Assembly (NCBI RefSeq): GCF_048269565.1
Contig: NZ_JBLXIK010000001.1
Coordinates: 637,921 to 701,920, forward strand
Source: Maricaulis sp048269565
GTDB lineage: Bacteria; Pseudomonadota; Alphaproteobacteria; Caulobacterales; Maricaulaceae
Length of the DNA stretch: 64,000 bases
Direction: 5' to 3'
The position numbers were made by a program, and so were the translations under genes. Positions 36,278-45,598 of this stretch are shown here, in pieces (the stretch's first letter is position 1; the number at the start of each line of letters is the position of its first letter). The notes under the pieces are model-generated. The model was not told the origin of the DNA and searched no databases. It saw only the letters and a list, made by a program, of their open reading frames with translations.

Positions 36278-39200
36278 ATGTCGTCTGCAGGTCCTTGGAG
36301 CGTCAAGGGAATCGATCCCCGCGCTCGGGCGCGTGCCAAGACGGCGGCGCGCCATGACGGGGTCACCCTGGGCGAGTGGCTCAACCGGGTGATTCTCGAC
36401 GATTCCGATCCGGCCAATCCGCGCTGGGATGATGCGCTCGAAGGCTTCCCCGGCTTCGGCGGCGGCGCGCCCGCGGGCGCTGACCCGGGCGAGGACCGCC
36501 TGCTGCGCGCCATGGTCAACCGTCTCACCGAGCGGATCGAAGCGGCCGAACACCAGTCCTCACAAACACTCAGCAGCCTCGACAAGGCGATCAACCAGCT
36601 GGTCGACAAGGTCGGCCGCAGCAGCGAACGCCAGTCGGAACAGCTCGAGGAGACGCGCGAGGATCTCGGCCGCGTCCGCCAGGGCCAGGACGACCTGGCC
36701 AGCCGCATCGCCCAGATCGAGTCCGGACATGCCACCGGAAATCCCGAAGCCGGCAAGGCGATCGAAACCACGATCATGAAGCTGGCGCGCCGGCTCTATG
36801 AACATGAGAATGACATCGCGGCGCGGATGCATGACACCAGCCAGCAGGTGAAGGACCAGGGCGAGGCCTCGCGCAAGGCCGCCGAATCGCTGGCCCTCAA
36901 GCTGGAACGGGCCGAACACCGCGCCGCCGACCTGGCCGACCAGGCCAAGCGCCGCGACGAACGCGCCAGCGAAGCGATCAGCGGCCTGCACCGCGCCACC
37001 GACAGCCTGCGCCTGCGCGTCGAGGGCGCCGAGCGCCAGACCAATGACGCCGCCCGCACGCTGGACCAGACCGTGTCCCGGCTGGAAGATCGGCTAAAGA
37101 CGTTGGAATCACGCAATTCCGGCGACAATGTCGAACTGGAACGGCGCTTTGATCGCCTCTCCAGCGAAGTCGCCAGCATGATCGCCGAGACCCGCTCCCA
37201 GCTCGCCAGCGCCCTGACCAATGTTGCCGCCGAGCCGCGCGTCGACCGGCTGGAGACGGCCCTCACCCAGGCGCTGGGCCGGATTGACGATGCCGAACGC
37301 CGCCAGGGCAATGGCATGCACAAGCTCGGCAATGAGCTGACCAAGCTGGCCGGCGCCATCGAACGCCGCCTGACCGAGAATGAGCGCCGCACCCAGGATG
37401 CGCTGCGCGATACGCGTTCGGAACAGAATCTGGATCGCCGCCTCGACGATGTCCGCCAGGAGGGCAAGGAATCCCTGCGCCGCATGGGCGATGAAGTGAC
37501 GCGGATGGGCAAGGCGCTGGCCGACCGCATCGCCCATGCCGAGGCGCAATCCTCCACCGCCGTCGCCGCTGCGACCGACCGCATGGCCGAGGTCATCGCC
37601 CGGCTCGACGAACAGAAAGCGGCCTCCGACGAGGCGCTTGCCGACCGGATGCGGCAATCGGAAGAGCGCACCGCCCAGCGCATCGAGGACGCCATGACCG
37701 GCGTCAAGGATCGCCTTGCCACCGTGCGGGCCGATACCGAGGAAGTGCTCTCGCCGGTGCAACGCGCCATGTCGGCCCTCGCCGACCGCCTCGAGGCGAT
37801 CGAGGCCCGCAAGGTCGAGGTCGAGGACGAGGCGGATGACGAGACTGGGAGCGACAGCGCGGTCGAGGCCACAGACGATACGGCAGCGCCTGTCGAGGTG
37901 ATTGATTTCGACACCCCATTGGCGCCGCCGCCGCAGGCGGAAACGCCGCGCAGCCAATATGCGCCCGAGGACGATGACCCTTTCCTGACGCCGGAGCCGG
38001 CCGCGCCCGCCGCAGCCGAACCTCCCGCCCGCAGCGCCGATGCACCCCTGGCAGCGCCTGTCTTGCGTGCGCCCGAGCCGGTTGCAGCACCGGCCGCCCG
38101 GCCAGCGCCGCAGCCACGTCCGGCAGCAGCCGCCATGGCGGAACAGCCCGCAACCCTGTCGCAACCCGTGCACCCGGCAGCCGCGCCAACGCCCCAGCCC
38201 GTTCTGCAACCGGCACCGCAAGCGGCGCCGCAAGCTGCACCCCAGCCGGCGCCACAAGCTGCGCCGCGTCCGGCCCCGGCCCAGCGTATCGGCGCGACGG
38301 CCGATGCCGATTTCCTCGCCGCCGCGCGTGACCGCACCCGCGTGCAAAACCAGTCGGCCGACTATGATCGTGGCAGCCAGCCCTCGCGGCTTGGCCGCAC
38401 CCTGCTCGTCGCCCTGCCGGTTGTCGCACTGGTAATGCTCGGCGGTGCCGGCGCCATACTGGTCTGGGAAGCCATTCGCGGTGATGCCGACAGCCAGGCG
38501 GCCAATGCCGTCCAGGAACGCAGTTTCGTGGCATCCGTCGAGGCCGGTTTTGCCACCGAGGCCCCCGCCGGGGCCGCCAGCGCTGCAACAGAAGCGCCCG
38601 CCGACACCATCGACTCCACGCCGGCACCAGAGGCCGCAACGCCCGCTGTCGAGACTGCGGCTCGCGACACGGCACCGGCCAATGCCGTCGCCGATGCCGC
38701 CGGCACCAGCCTGCCGGCCCTCGACCCGACACCGCCGGAACCCGCCCGCGCCGCGCCGCAACGCAGCACGGCCAATTCCGGCGCGATGACGCTGGAAAGC
38801 GCCGCCGCTGACGGCAATCCGGTGGCGCGCTATATGCTCGGCATGCGCAGCCTCGAGGCCGGCGATACTGACACCGCCGCCATCCTGCTGCGCCGCGCGG
38901 CCGAACAGGGCATTCCCGCTGCGCAATACCGCTATGGCAAATTGCTCGAGACAGGCGAAGGCGTGGCGATCGACCTCGAAGCGGCGCGCCGCTGGACCGA
39001 GCGCGCGGCCAATGCCGGACATCGCCGGGCGATGCATAATCTGGCGGTGATGAATTATTATGGCACCGGCACGCCGGTGAATTTTGACGAGGCGGCGCGG
39101 TGGTTCCAGGAGGCCGCGCTGCTGGGCCTGCGCGATTCCCAGTTCAATCTCGCCCTGCTGTTCGAGAGCGGCCAGGGCGTGCCGCTGAGCCTGCCCGACG

Positions 39201-39589
39201 CCTTCACCTGGTACAGCATTGCCGCCAGCGACGCCGACCCGACCGCCTCCCAGCGCGCTGCCGGGCTCGAGGAGATGATCGAACCGGCCGCCCTCACCGA
39301 GGCACGCGGCATTGCCGCGACCTTCCAGCCGCGACCGATCGATGCGGAAGCCAACGGGCTGTATCGCGACCTGCCCTGGGAGCAGACACCGGTCGCCGAC
39401 TCCGGAACGGTCTACCGCGCCCAGGGTTTCCTGGCCGCCCTGGGTTATTCGCCCGGACCGATCGACGGCATGATCGGCGCCCAGACCCATGAGGCCGTGA
39501 TGGCCTTCGAAGCCGATCACGGCCTGCCGCAGACAGGGCGTATCGACTCCGGTCTGCTCGACCGGCTCGAACGCGCTGCAGCGGGGTAG
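36278..39589 (+). CDS. podJ: PodJ-like polar organiser
   Basis: A 1103-residue protein with the PodJ plan: an N-terminal motif Pro-Trp-Ser-Val-Lys-Gly-Ile-Asp-Pro-Arg followed by Thr-Leu-Gly-Glu-Trp-Leu-Asn, a long cytoplasmic coiled coil (about 70-510), a Pro/Ala-rich linker (about 540-690), one membrane helix (about 708-733), periplasmic Sel1 repeats (about 838-985), and a C-terminal peptidoglycan-binding domain (about 1044-1100, Leu-Gly-Tyr-Ser-Pro-Gly-Pro-Ile-Asp-Gly). PodJ marks the new cell pole and recruits pilus, holdfast and signalling proteins. The Sel1 part links to cell-wall or stalk functions. Upstream GANTC sites fit cell-cycle control. Confidence 0.88.
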   Translation: MSSAGPWSVKGIDPRARARAKTAARHDGVTLGEWLNRVILDDSDPANPRWDDALEGFPGFGGGAPAGADPGEDRLLRAMVNRLTERIEAAEHQSSQTLSSLDKAINQLVDKVGRSSERQSEQLEETREDLGRVRQGQDDLASRIAQIESGHATGNPEAGKAIETTIMKLARRLYEHENDIAARMHDTSQQVKDQGEASRKAAESLALKLERAEHRAADLADQAKRRDERASEAISGLHRATDSLRLRVEGAERQTNDAARTLDQTVSRLEDRLKTLESRNSGDNVELERRFDRLSSEVASMIAETRSQLASALTNVAAEPRVDRLETALTQALGRIDDAERRQGNGMHKLGNELTKLAGAIERRLTENERRTQDALRDTRSEQNLDRRLDDVRQEGKESLRRMGDEVTRMGKALADRIAHAEAQSSTAVAAATDRMAEVIARLDEQKAASDEALADRMRQSEERTAQRIEDAMTGVKDRLATVRADTEEVLSPVQRAMSALADRLEAIEARKVEVEDEADDETGSDSAVEATDDTAAPVEVIDFDTPLAPPPQAETPRSQYAPEDDDPFLTPEPAAPAAAEPPARSADAPLAAPVLRAPEPVAAPAARPAPQPRPAAAAMAEQPATLSQPVHPAAAPTPQPVLQPAPQAAPQAAPQPAPQAAPRPAPAQRIGATADADFLAAARDRTRVQNQSADYDRGSQPSRLGRTLLVALPVVALVMLGGAGAILVWEAIRGDADSQAANAVQERSFVASVEAGFATEAPAGAASAATEAPADTIDSTPAPEAATPAVETAARDTAPANAVADAAGTSLPALDPTPPEPARAAPQRSTANSGAMTLESAAADGNPVARYMLGMRSLEAGDTDTAAILLRRAAEQGIPAAQYRYGKLLETGEGVAIDLEAARRWTERAANAGHRRAMHNLAVMNYYGTGTPVNFDEAARWFQEAALLGLRDSQFNLALLFESGQGVPLSLPDAFTWYSIAASDADPTASQRAAGLEEMIEPAALTEARGIAATFQPRPIDAEANGLYRDLPWEQTPVADSGTVYRAQGFLAALGYSPGPIDGMIGAQTHEAVMAFEADHGLPQTGRIDSGLLDRLERAAAG

Positions 39590-39595
39590 CGGGCG

Positions 39596-40528
39596 GTGCA
39601 AATATACCTCCCGATCGCCGAGATTTCGGTAAACATCTTCTTGCTGTTGGGATTGGGCACCGGCGTGGGTTTCCTGTCGGGCATGTTCGGGGTCGGGGGC
39701 GGTTTCCTGCTGACACCGCTGCTGTTCTTTATCGGCATCCCGCCAGCCGTCGCCGTCTCCAGCCAGGCCAACCAGATCGTCGCCTCCTCGGCCTCGGGGG
39801 CCCTCGCCCACTGGCGCCGCCAGACCCTCGACCCGAAAATGGGCGGCCTGCTGCTGGCCGGCGGCTTCGCCGGCTCCTTCGTCGGCGTCCAGATATTCAC
39901 CGCCATGCGCCAGCTGGGCCAGATCGACCTGATCATTTCGCTGAGCTATGTCGGCTTCCTGGGCACGATCGGCACGCTGATGTTTGTCGAGAGCGTCCGC
40001 TCCATCCTGCGGCGCGACCGGCCGGCACCGCGGCGTGAAGGCGGGCTCGGACGCTCCAAGCGCGGCTGGATCGACACCCTGCCCTTCAAGATGCGCTTCC
40101 CGCGCTCCGGCCTCTACATCTCCGTCATCCCGCCGGTCGTGATCGGCTTTTTCGTCGGCGCCCTGTCGGCCATCATGGGGGTTGGCGGCGGCTTCGTCAT
40201 CGTGCCGGCGATGATCTATATCCTGCGCATGCCGACCAATGTCGTCGTCGGCACCTCGCTGTTCCAGATCCTGTTCGTCACCGCGCTGACCACTTTCCTG
40301 CAGGCGGCCCAGAACCAGACCGTCGATGTCGTGCTGGCGATGATGCTCACCGTCGGCGGCGTCATCGGGGCCCAGTTCGGGGCCCGCGCCGGGCGCAAGG
40401 TCAAGGCCGAGGAATTGCGCGCCCTGCTGGCGATCATGGTCGTCGGCGTCTGTATCAAGCTCGGCCTCGACCTGGTGGTGACGCCATCCGACCTGTTTGT
40501 GGTGATCCAGAACGGGGCGACACAATGA
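39596..40528 (+). CDS. TauE/SafE family sulfite exporter
   Basis: A 310-residue protein with about eight membrane helices in two repeats, each holding Gly-Val-Gly-Gly-Gly-Phe (Phe-Gly-Val-Gly-Gly-Gly and Met-Gly-Val-Gly-Gly-Gly), the TauE/SafE (DUF81) signature. The family exports small anions such as sulfite or sulfoacetate. The start is a GTG at 39596, just after podJ (6-nt gap), and the gene overlaps the TIGR02186 partner by 4 nt (ATGA). Confidence 0.93.
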   Translation: MQIYLPIAEISVNIFLLLGLGTGVGFLSGMFGVGGGFLLTPLLFFIGIPPAVAVSSQANQIVASSASGALAHWRRQTLDPKMGGLLLAGGFAGSFVGVQIFTAMRQLGQIDLIISLSYVGFLGTIGTLMFVESVRSILRRDRPAPRREGGLGRSKRGWIDTLPFKMRFPRSGLYISVIPPVVIGFFVGALSAIMGVGGGFVIVPAMIYILRMPTNVVVGTSLFQILFVTALTTFLQAAQNQTVDVVLAMMLTVGGVIGAQFGARAGRKVKAEELRALLAIMVVGVCIKLGLDLVVTPSDLFVVIQNGATQ

Positions 40529-41283
40529 TCGCACTCGCCCTCGGCCTCGCCCTCACCCTGCAGCAACCGGTGATCAATGAAGCGCCCGGCATCATGGCGG
40601 CGCTGACCCAGGAAACCGTGGAGATCCGCGAGAACTTCGCCGGCACTTCGCTGGTGCTCTATGGCGCAACGCGCGGCCTGACCCTGCGCGACGAGATCGT
40701 CGTCGTGCTGCGCGGACCGGAGCAAGACCTGCGCGTCATGCGCAAGCGCCGCAGTTTCGGCATCTGGGTCAATGCGGCACCGGTCGAGTTTGAAGCTGTG
40801 CCGACCTATTACGCGATTGCCAGCTCGCTGCCGCTTGATGTGATCGCGCCCCCCGAAGCACTGGCCCGCAACGGTATCGGACTGGCCAGCTTCCTGCAGC
40901 CCGGCGCCGGCGATGATGATCGCGCCATGCCCGGCGAGGATGAACTGGAAACCTACCGCGCCGCCGTCGCCCGTGCCGGTAGCCGCGACGCCCTCTATGC
41001 CGAGACCCCGGGCGGGGTTGATGTGCTCGATGGCGGCCTGTTCCGCGCCGTGCTGAAAATGCCGCCGCGCACGCCGGTCGGCAATTACAATGCCGAGGTC
41101 TATCTGTTCCGCGACGGCCGCCCCGTCGCCAGCCGCACCACCAGCCTGCGCGTCGAAAAGGCCGGATTCGAGCGTCTGGTCTATGAGTTCGCCCATAATG
41201 CGCCGATGATTTACGGCCTGTTCTGCGTCGCCCTGGCGATGCTGGCCGGCTATCTCGCCGCGGTGATATTCGGCCGCGACTGA
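40525..41283 (+). CDS. TIGR02186 family membrane-associated protein
   Basis: A 252-residue protein that in alphaproteobacteria is found beside TauE/SafE exporters. It has an N-terminal signal (about 1-12 hydrophobic), a beta-rich domain with Glu-Ile-Arg-Glu-Asn-Phe-Ala-Gly, and a C-terminal membrane helix (about 227-247, Gly-Leu-Phe-Cys-Val-Ala-Leu-Ala-Met-Leu). It overlaps the exporter by 4 nt, so both act together. Its 3' end overlaps the opposite-strand pdeM gene by 34 nt. The function is unknown. Confidence 0.9.
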   Translation: MIALALGLALTLQQPVINEAPGIMAALTQETVEIRENFAGTSLVLYGATRGLTLRDEIVVVLRGPEQDLRVMRKRRSFGIWVNAAPVEFEAVPTYYAIASSLPLDVIAPPEALARNGIGLASFLQPGAGDDDRAMPGEDELETYRAAVARAGSRDALYAETPGGVDVLDGGLFRAVLKMPPRTPVGNYNAEVYLFRDGRPVASRTTSLRVEKAGFERLVYEFAHNAPMIYGLFCVALAMLAGYLAAVIFGRD

Positions 41284-41981
41284 TAGCGGTCCGGGACCAG
41301 TTTCGCGGCCCTGACGGGATAGACGGCCTCGACCCCCATCATCAGGACGTCCGGCGTGGCGCCGAAACAGCGCCCGAAGGCGCCGTCACACACATTCAGC
41401 CCGCCGGCAAACGCCCCGAAAGCCGGCATCACCAGACGTGCCCCGTCTGTGGCGAAACAGCGGGCGCGCACGGAGCGGCCCTTGCCGCGCACCCTGGCAC
41501 AGGGATGCAGATGCCCGGCAATCTCGCCCGGCGCGGGACCTTCAAACGGCAGATGCCGCAGGGTCAGCGGTCCAATCGCCAGCTCGTGCAGGATGGTGCC
41601 ACCAAAGCGTGGTGGCGGTGCCGGATCATGATTGCCCTCGATCCAGACCCAGTCCGCCACCGAGGCGACCAGCGCCTGCAGCGCCGCCGCATCCGTCTCG
41701 TCCATGCGGCCGTCAGCCCCGAGATCATGGAAGCTGTCGCCGAGCGCAATCACCCGGTCCGGGCGATGGCGGGCGATGGCTTCACCCAGCCGCCGCAGGG
41801 TCGAGCGGGTGTCATAGGGCGGGATGAGCTGGCCGCGCGCGGCATAAGCCGAGCCCTTCTCGAAATGCAGATCGGACACGATCAGGGTCGCGCTGGCGGG
41901 CAGGACGAGCACGCCGGCGGCATCAGCGCGTGCAGCAAGGCCATGGATGTGGAAATCGTGTGATTGGGGACGGTCAGTCAA
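41250..41981 (-). CDS. pdeM: ligase-associated DNA-damage metallophosphoesterase PdeM
   Basis: A 243-residue calcineurin-like phosphoesterase with Ser-Asp-Leu-His-Phe-Glu-Lys-Gly (Asp37, His39), Leu-Gly-Asp-Ser-Phe-His-Asp, Gly-Asn-His-Asp and Gly-His-Leu-His-Pro, all five metal-binding motifs. This family (TIGR04123) acts with the Lhr-type helicase in DNA damage response. It overlaps the Lhr helicase gene by 8 nt. The gene also overlaps the convergent TIGR02186 gene by 34 nt at the 3' end. Confidence 0.94.
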   Translation of the reverse strand: MTDRPQSHDFHIHGLAARADAAGVLVLPASATLIVSDLHFEKGSAYAARGQLIPPYDTRSTLRRLGEAIARHRPDRVIALGDSFHDLGADGRMDETDAAALQALVASVADWVWIEGNHDPAPPPRFGGTILHELAIGPLTLRHLPFEGPAPGEIAGHLHPCARVRGKGRSVRARCFATDGARLVMPAFGAFAGGLNVCDGAFGRCFGATPDVLMMGVEAVYPVRAAKLVPDRYQSRPNITAAR

Positions 41982-44451
41982 GGCGTGTCGCCTCCGCGAT
42001 CAGGTCATCGGCGGCATCCACCAGAATGCTCTCCTGCCCCTCACCGCGCACGGATTCGCGGCCGATTTCCAGCATCACCGGCACCGCCAGCGGCGAGATG
42101 CGGTCCAGCGCCTGGTGCGTGATATGGCCCTGCACGCGCGCCAGCGCCTCGCCCAGGCGGTGAATATCCAGCAGGCCGGTGCCGGCATCATTCCAGGCGG
42201 CGCGCAGCAGGATGTGGTCGGGCTCGTGCTCGCGCAACACGTTATAGATCAGGTCGGTCGAGAAGGTGATCTGGCGGCCGGACTTCTCCTGGCCGGGAAA
42301 GCGGCGCTCGATCAGGCCGGCGATGATGGCGCAATTGCGGAAGGTCCGCTTCATCAAATCGCTCTCGGCGAGCCAGGCTTCCAGATCATCGCCGAGCATG
42401 TCTTCGGCAAACAGCGCCTCAAGATCGAGCCCCGACATGTCGCGCAGCCCCCACACGGCGAGCGCATATTCATTGGCGACAAAGCCCATCGGCCGCATCC
42501 GCAGACGTTCCAGCCGCCGGGTCAGCAGCATGCCCAGCGTCTGGTGCGCCAGCCGGCCCTCGAACGGGTAGCAGACAAGATAGAAATGCGCCGCGCGCGG
42601 GAAGGTCTCGACCAGCAGGCCGTCGGCCTTGGGCAATTCCGAGCGCAGGCGCTGGATCTGCAGCCAGTCGCGAACCTGATCCGGCAGGCGGGCCCAATGC
42701 GCCGGGTCCTGCACGATCTCGCGCACCCGTGCCGCGAGATAGGTGGAGAGCGGGAATTTGCCGCCATTATAGGCGGGGATTTTCGGCGTCGTATCGGTCG
42801 ACCGCGTCACCCGCGCCGTCATCTCCTCGATGGCTTCAAAGCGCAAGACCTGGCCGGCGAACAGGAAGGTATCGCCCGGCGCCAATTGCTCGATGAAATA
42901 CTCTTCCACCTGCCCCAGCCGCTGACCGCCGCGGCCACGCGCGGAGACCACCACTTCCAGCATCGGTGCCTCGACAATCGTGCCGACATTGAGCCGGTGG
43001 CGCTGGGCGATCTGCGGCGTGCGCGCGGCCCACAGACCGGTCTTGCCCTTCACCATGCGGCGGAAGCGCTCATATGAATTGAGCGCATAGCCACCGGTCG
43101 CGGCGAAATCGAGCACGCGGTCGAAGGTCTCGCGGTCGAGCGCGGCATAGGGGGTGGCGGTGCGGATCTCGTCATAGAGGGCGTCAGCCGCAAAGGGCTC
43201 ACCGCAGGCGCGGCCCATGATGTGTTGCGCCAGCACGTCGAGCGCGCCGGCCTGCAGCGGTTCGCCATCGAGCGCATTGGCGGCAACGGCCTCGCGCGCG
43301 GCCTCGCATTCCAGATGCTCGAAACGATTGGACGGCGCCAGCAGGGCGCGCGAGGGCGTGTCGAGCTGGTGATTGGAACGGCCGAGCCGCTGGATCAGGC
43401 GCGAGGAGCCTTTCGGGGCGCCCATCTGGATCACCAGATCGACATCGCCCCAGTCAATCCCGAGATCGAGCGTCGAGGTACATACCACCGCATCGAGCCT
43501 GCCCGCCGCCATCGCCGCCTCGACCTTGCGGCGCTGCTCCGGCGACAGCGAGCCGTGGTGCAGGGCGATCGCGAGCTTGTCCTCATTGAGCCGCCACAGC
43601 TCCTGGAAGGTGAACTCGGCCTGGGAGCGCGTATTGACGAAGACCAGCGCCAGACGCGCCGCCTTGATGCGTTGATAGACATCGCCCAGCGCATGGCGCG
43701 CCGAATGCCCGGCCCAGGGGATGCGCTCGGCCGGATCAAGGATCTCGACCTGCGGCCGCGCACCGGGCGCACCGCGGATGATCGCCGCCTGCCGCTCGCC
43801 CTCGCCCGGTGTCTGCGCTGCCAGCCAGCGCGCCAGCTCACGCTCATCCTTGATCGTCGCCGACAGACCGACCCGCCGCGCCTGCGGCGCCCAGCGCGTG
43901 ATCGCCGACAGCGCCAGGCTCAGCAGATCGCCGCGCTTTTGCGGTGCCAAGGCGTGGATCTCGTCGATCACGATATGTCTGAGATCGGCGAAGAAGGCGC
44001 TGACATTTGGCGAGGCGCAGAACAGGGCGAGCTGTTCCGGCGTCGTCAGCAGGATATCCGGCGGTGAGGCGCGCTGGCGCTGGCGTTTCGACGGTGAGGT
44101 GTCGCCGGTGCGGGTCTCGATGCGCAGATCGAGGCCCATCTCGGTGACGGGCGTGGTGAGATTGCGCGCGACATCGACCGAGAGCGCTTTCAGCGGCGAG
44201 ATGTAAAGGGTGTGCAGACGGTGCGGGCGCTGTTTCGGGCTGGCTTCAGCCAGTGCTGCGAGCTCGATCAGGCTGGGCAGGAAACCGCCCAGCGTCTTGC
44301 CGCCCCCGGTCGGCGCGATCAGCAGCGCATCCTCGCCGCGCGCCGCTGCCGCGATCATCGCCAGCTGGTGCGGCCGCGCAGCCCAGCCACGCGCCGCAAA
44401 CCAGGCCTGGAAGGCGGGCGGCAGCAGGGTGGGCGTATCGGCGAGATCCAT
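41974..44451 (-). CDS. ligase-associated DEXH-box helicase (Lhr-type)
   Basis: An 825-residue SF2 helicase: Walker A Ala-Pro-Thr-Gly-Gly-Gly-Lys-Thr (46-53), Asp-Glu-Ile-His, Ser-Ala-Thr and the C-terminal Gln-Arg-Leu-Gly-Arg-Ser box, then a domain of unknown role. It matches TIGR04121, which normally sits with a DNA ligase, an exonuclease and PdeM. Here PdeM overlaps its 3' end by 8 nt, but no ligase or exonuclease lies next to it. It is divergent from the gene at 44570. Confidence 0.93.
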   Translation of the reverse strand: MDLADTPTLLPPAFQAWFAARGWAARPHQLAMIAAAARGEDALLIAPTGGGKTLGGFLPSLIELAALAEASPKQRPHRLHTLYISPLKALSVDVARNLTTPVTEMGLDLRIETRTGDTSPSKRQRQRASPPDILLTTPEQLALFCASPNVSAFFADLRHIVIDEIHALAPQKRGDLLSLALSAITRWAPQARRVGLSATIKDERELARWLAAQTPGEGERQAAIIRGAPGARPQVEILDPAERIPWAGHSARHALGDVYQRIKAARLALVFVNTRSQAEFTFQELWRLNEDKLAIALHHGSLSPEQRRKVEAAMAAGRLDAVVCTSTLDLGIDWGDVDLVIQMGAPKGSSRLIQRLGRSNHQLDTPSRALLAPSNRFEHLECEAAREAVAANALDGEPLQAGALDVLAQHIMGRACGEPFAADALYDEIRTATPYAALDRETFDRVLDFAATGGYALNSYERFRRMVKGKTGLWAARTPQIAQRHRLNVGTIVEAPMLEVVVSARGRGGQRLGQVEEYFIEQLAPGDTFLFAGQVLRFEAIEEMTARVTRSTDTTPKIPAYNGGKFPLSTYLAARVREIVQDPAHWARLPDQVRDWLQIQRLRSELPKADGLLVETFPRAAHFYLVCYPFEGRLAHQTLGMLLTRRLERLRMRPMGFVANEYALAVWGLRDMSGLDLEALFAEDMLGDDLEAWLAESDLMKRTFRNCAIIAGLIERRFPGQEKSGRQITFSTDLIYNVLREHEPDHILLRAAWNDAGTGLLDIHRLGEALARVQGHITHQALDRISPLAVPVMLEIGRESVRGEGQESILVDAADDLIAEATRLD

Positions 44452-44569
44452 GCCTTTGACTTAGCGCGCCCATGAAGGGGGGACAAAGCAGAAAACCGTC
44501 CCTCTGCCCGGCACGCAGCGGCTGCGGCATAGAGGGCGCTTGAATGGATGAATTGAGGGATTTTCCGGC

Positions 44570-45523
44570 ATGGCACACGCGATCACAGCGCGCTTCAAGG
44601 CCCTGGACGCCGCATTTCACGCGCGCGCGCCGCGTGGCGAACGCCTGCACGCCCGCTTCGCGGCGCTGGCCGCGCTCAATGCGCCGCACGATATCGAAAC
44701 GCTGATCGAGAAAAGCTTCGAGACCCGTGACGATCTCAATGCCGGTCTCGGCCCCTGGCGATCGCCCAACCGGCCGATGCGGCTGGTCTTCGCCACGGCG
44801 CTGGTCGCCGGCGGCCGCACCGCGCGGCAATTCCTCGAAGCCCGCCGCGCCCTGGCGGCGCAGGGCAAGGCACGCGGTGCCCGCAACCTCGCCCATGGCG
44901 GGTCCTGTGCCGCGCTGTCGCTGGTCACCTCGGGCGGTCATGGCTGGCAGGCGGACCAGTTCTTTGATGTGCTCGATGCCATCGCCGCGCCCTGGTGGCA
45001 GCGCGATGCCGCCCGCGAGGAAGTGCTCGCGGCGGCCTTCACCGGCATGGGCGAGACTCCGGAAGACGCCATCACCCATCTGATCCACGCCCGCGACGCC
45101 CTCCTCACCGCCGGCGTGCCGCGCCGCCATGCCGAGATCGCCGCCTATGAAGTCGCCACCACACGCATGGACCCGGCGGCGCTGGCCGGCGCCTGGACCA
45201 CACTCAATATCGCCGTGCGCGGCCGCGCCGCCCTGCGCCACGGTACCGGCAAGACCGGTCTCGCCATCCTCGCCGCCAGCGGCAATGGCCCTGCCATGGC
45301 CGACGCGCTGGTCGACGCCTTCGAAGCCGTCGGCGAACTCAAGCCCAAACCCAATACCCAGACCGCCGCCCGCCTCGCCCTGCGCCTCGCCCAGGCCCAG
45401 GCCGGACTGGCCCGCCCCATCGCCGCCGCCGGCGATCTCGCGGCGATTTTGGCGGCACAGGCGGCGATGGTCACGGCTGTGACGGCCGGGGCGGGTGTGG
45501 TGGCTGTGGGGGCTGGGGGGTAG
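44570..45523 (+). CDS. hypothetical protein (317 aa), Ala-rich helical
   Basis: A 317-residue helical protein I do not recognise. It has a central Thr-Ser-Gly-Gly-His-Gly-Trp and Gly-Met-Gly-Glu-Thr-Pro region and an Ala/Val/Gly-rich C-terminal tail that looks hydrophobic (about 290-317). It could be peripheral to the membrane. It is divergent from the Lhr helicase gene and may be cotranscribed with the mscS-like gene 75 nt downstream. Confidence 0.65.
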   Translation: MAHAITARFKALDAAFHARAPRGERLHARFAALAALNAPHDIETLIEKSFETRDDLNAGLGPWRSPNRPMRLVFATALVAGGRTARQFLEARRALAAQGKARGARNLAHGGSCAALSLVTSGGHGWQADQFFDVLDAIAAPWWQRDAAREEVLAAAFTGMGETPEDAITHLIHARDALLTAGVPRRHAEIAAYEVATTRMDPAALAGAWTTLNIAVRGRAALRHGTGKTGLAILAASGNGPAMADALVDAFEAVGELKPKPNTQTAARLALRLAQAQAGLARPIAAAGDLAAILAAQAAMVTAVTAGAGVVAVGAGG

Positions 45524-45598
45524 GGGGGGAGGCGCGCTTCCCATCCCCCACAAACTTTGCTACCCGTCCGGCCATAACCGCCAGACAGGACAGCTCCC

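Noticed and set aside
37109..40534. Long minus-strand open frame (1141 codons)
   Set aside because: Antisense to podJ and the TauE gene, with low-complexity Gly/Arg/His composition and no domain; a shadow of real genes.
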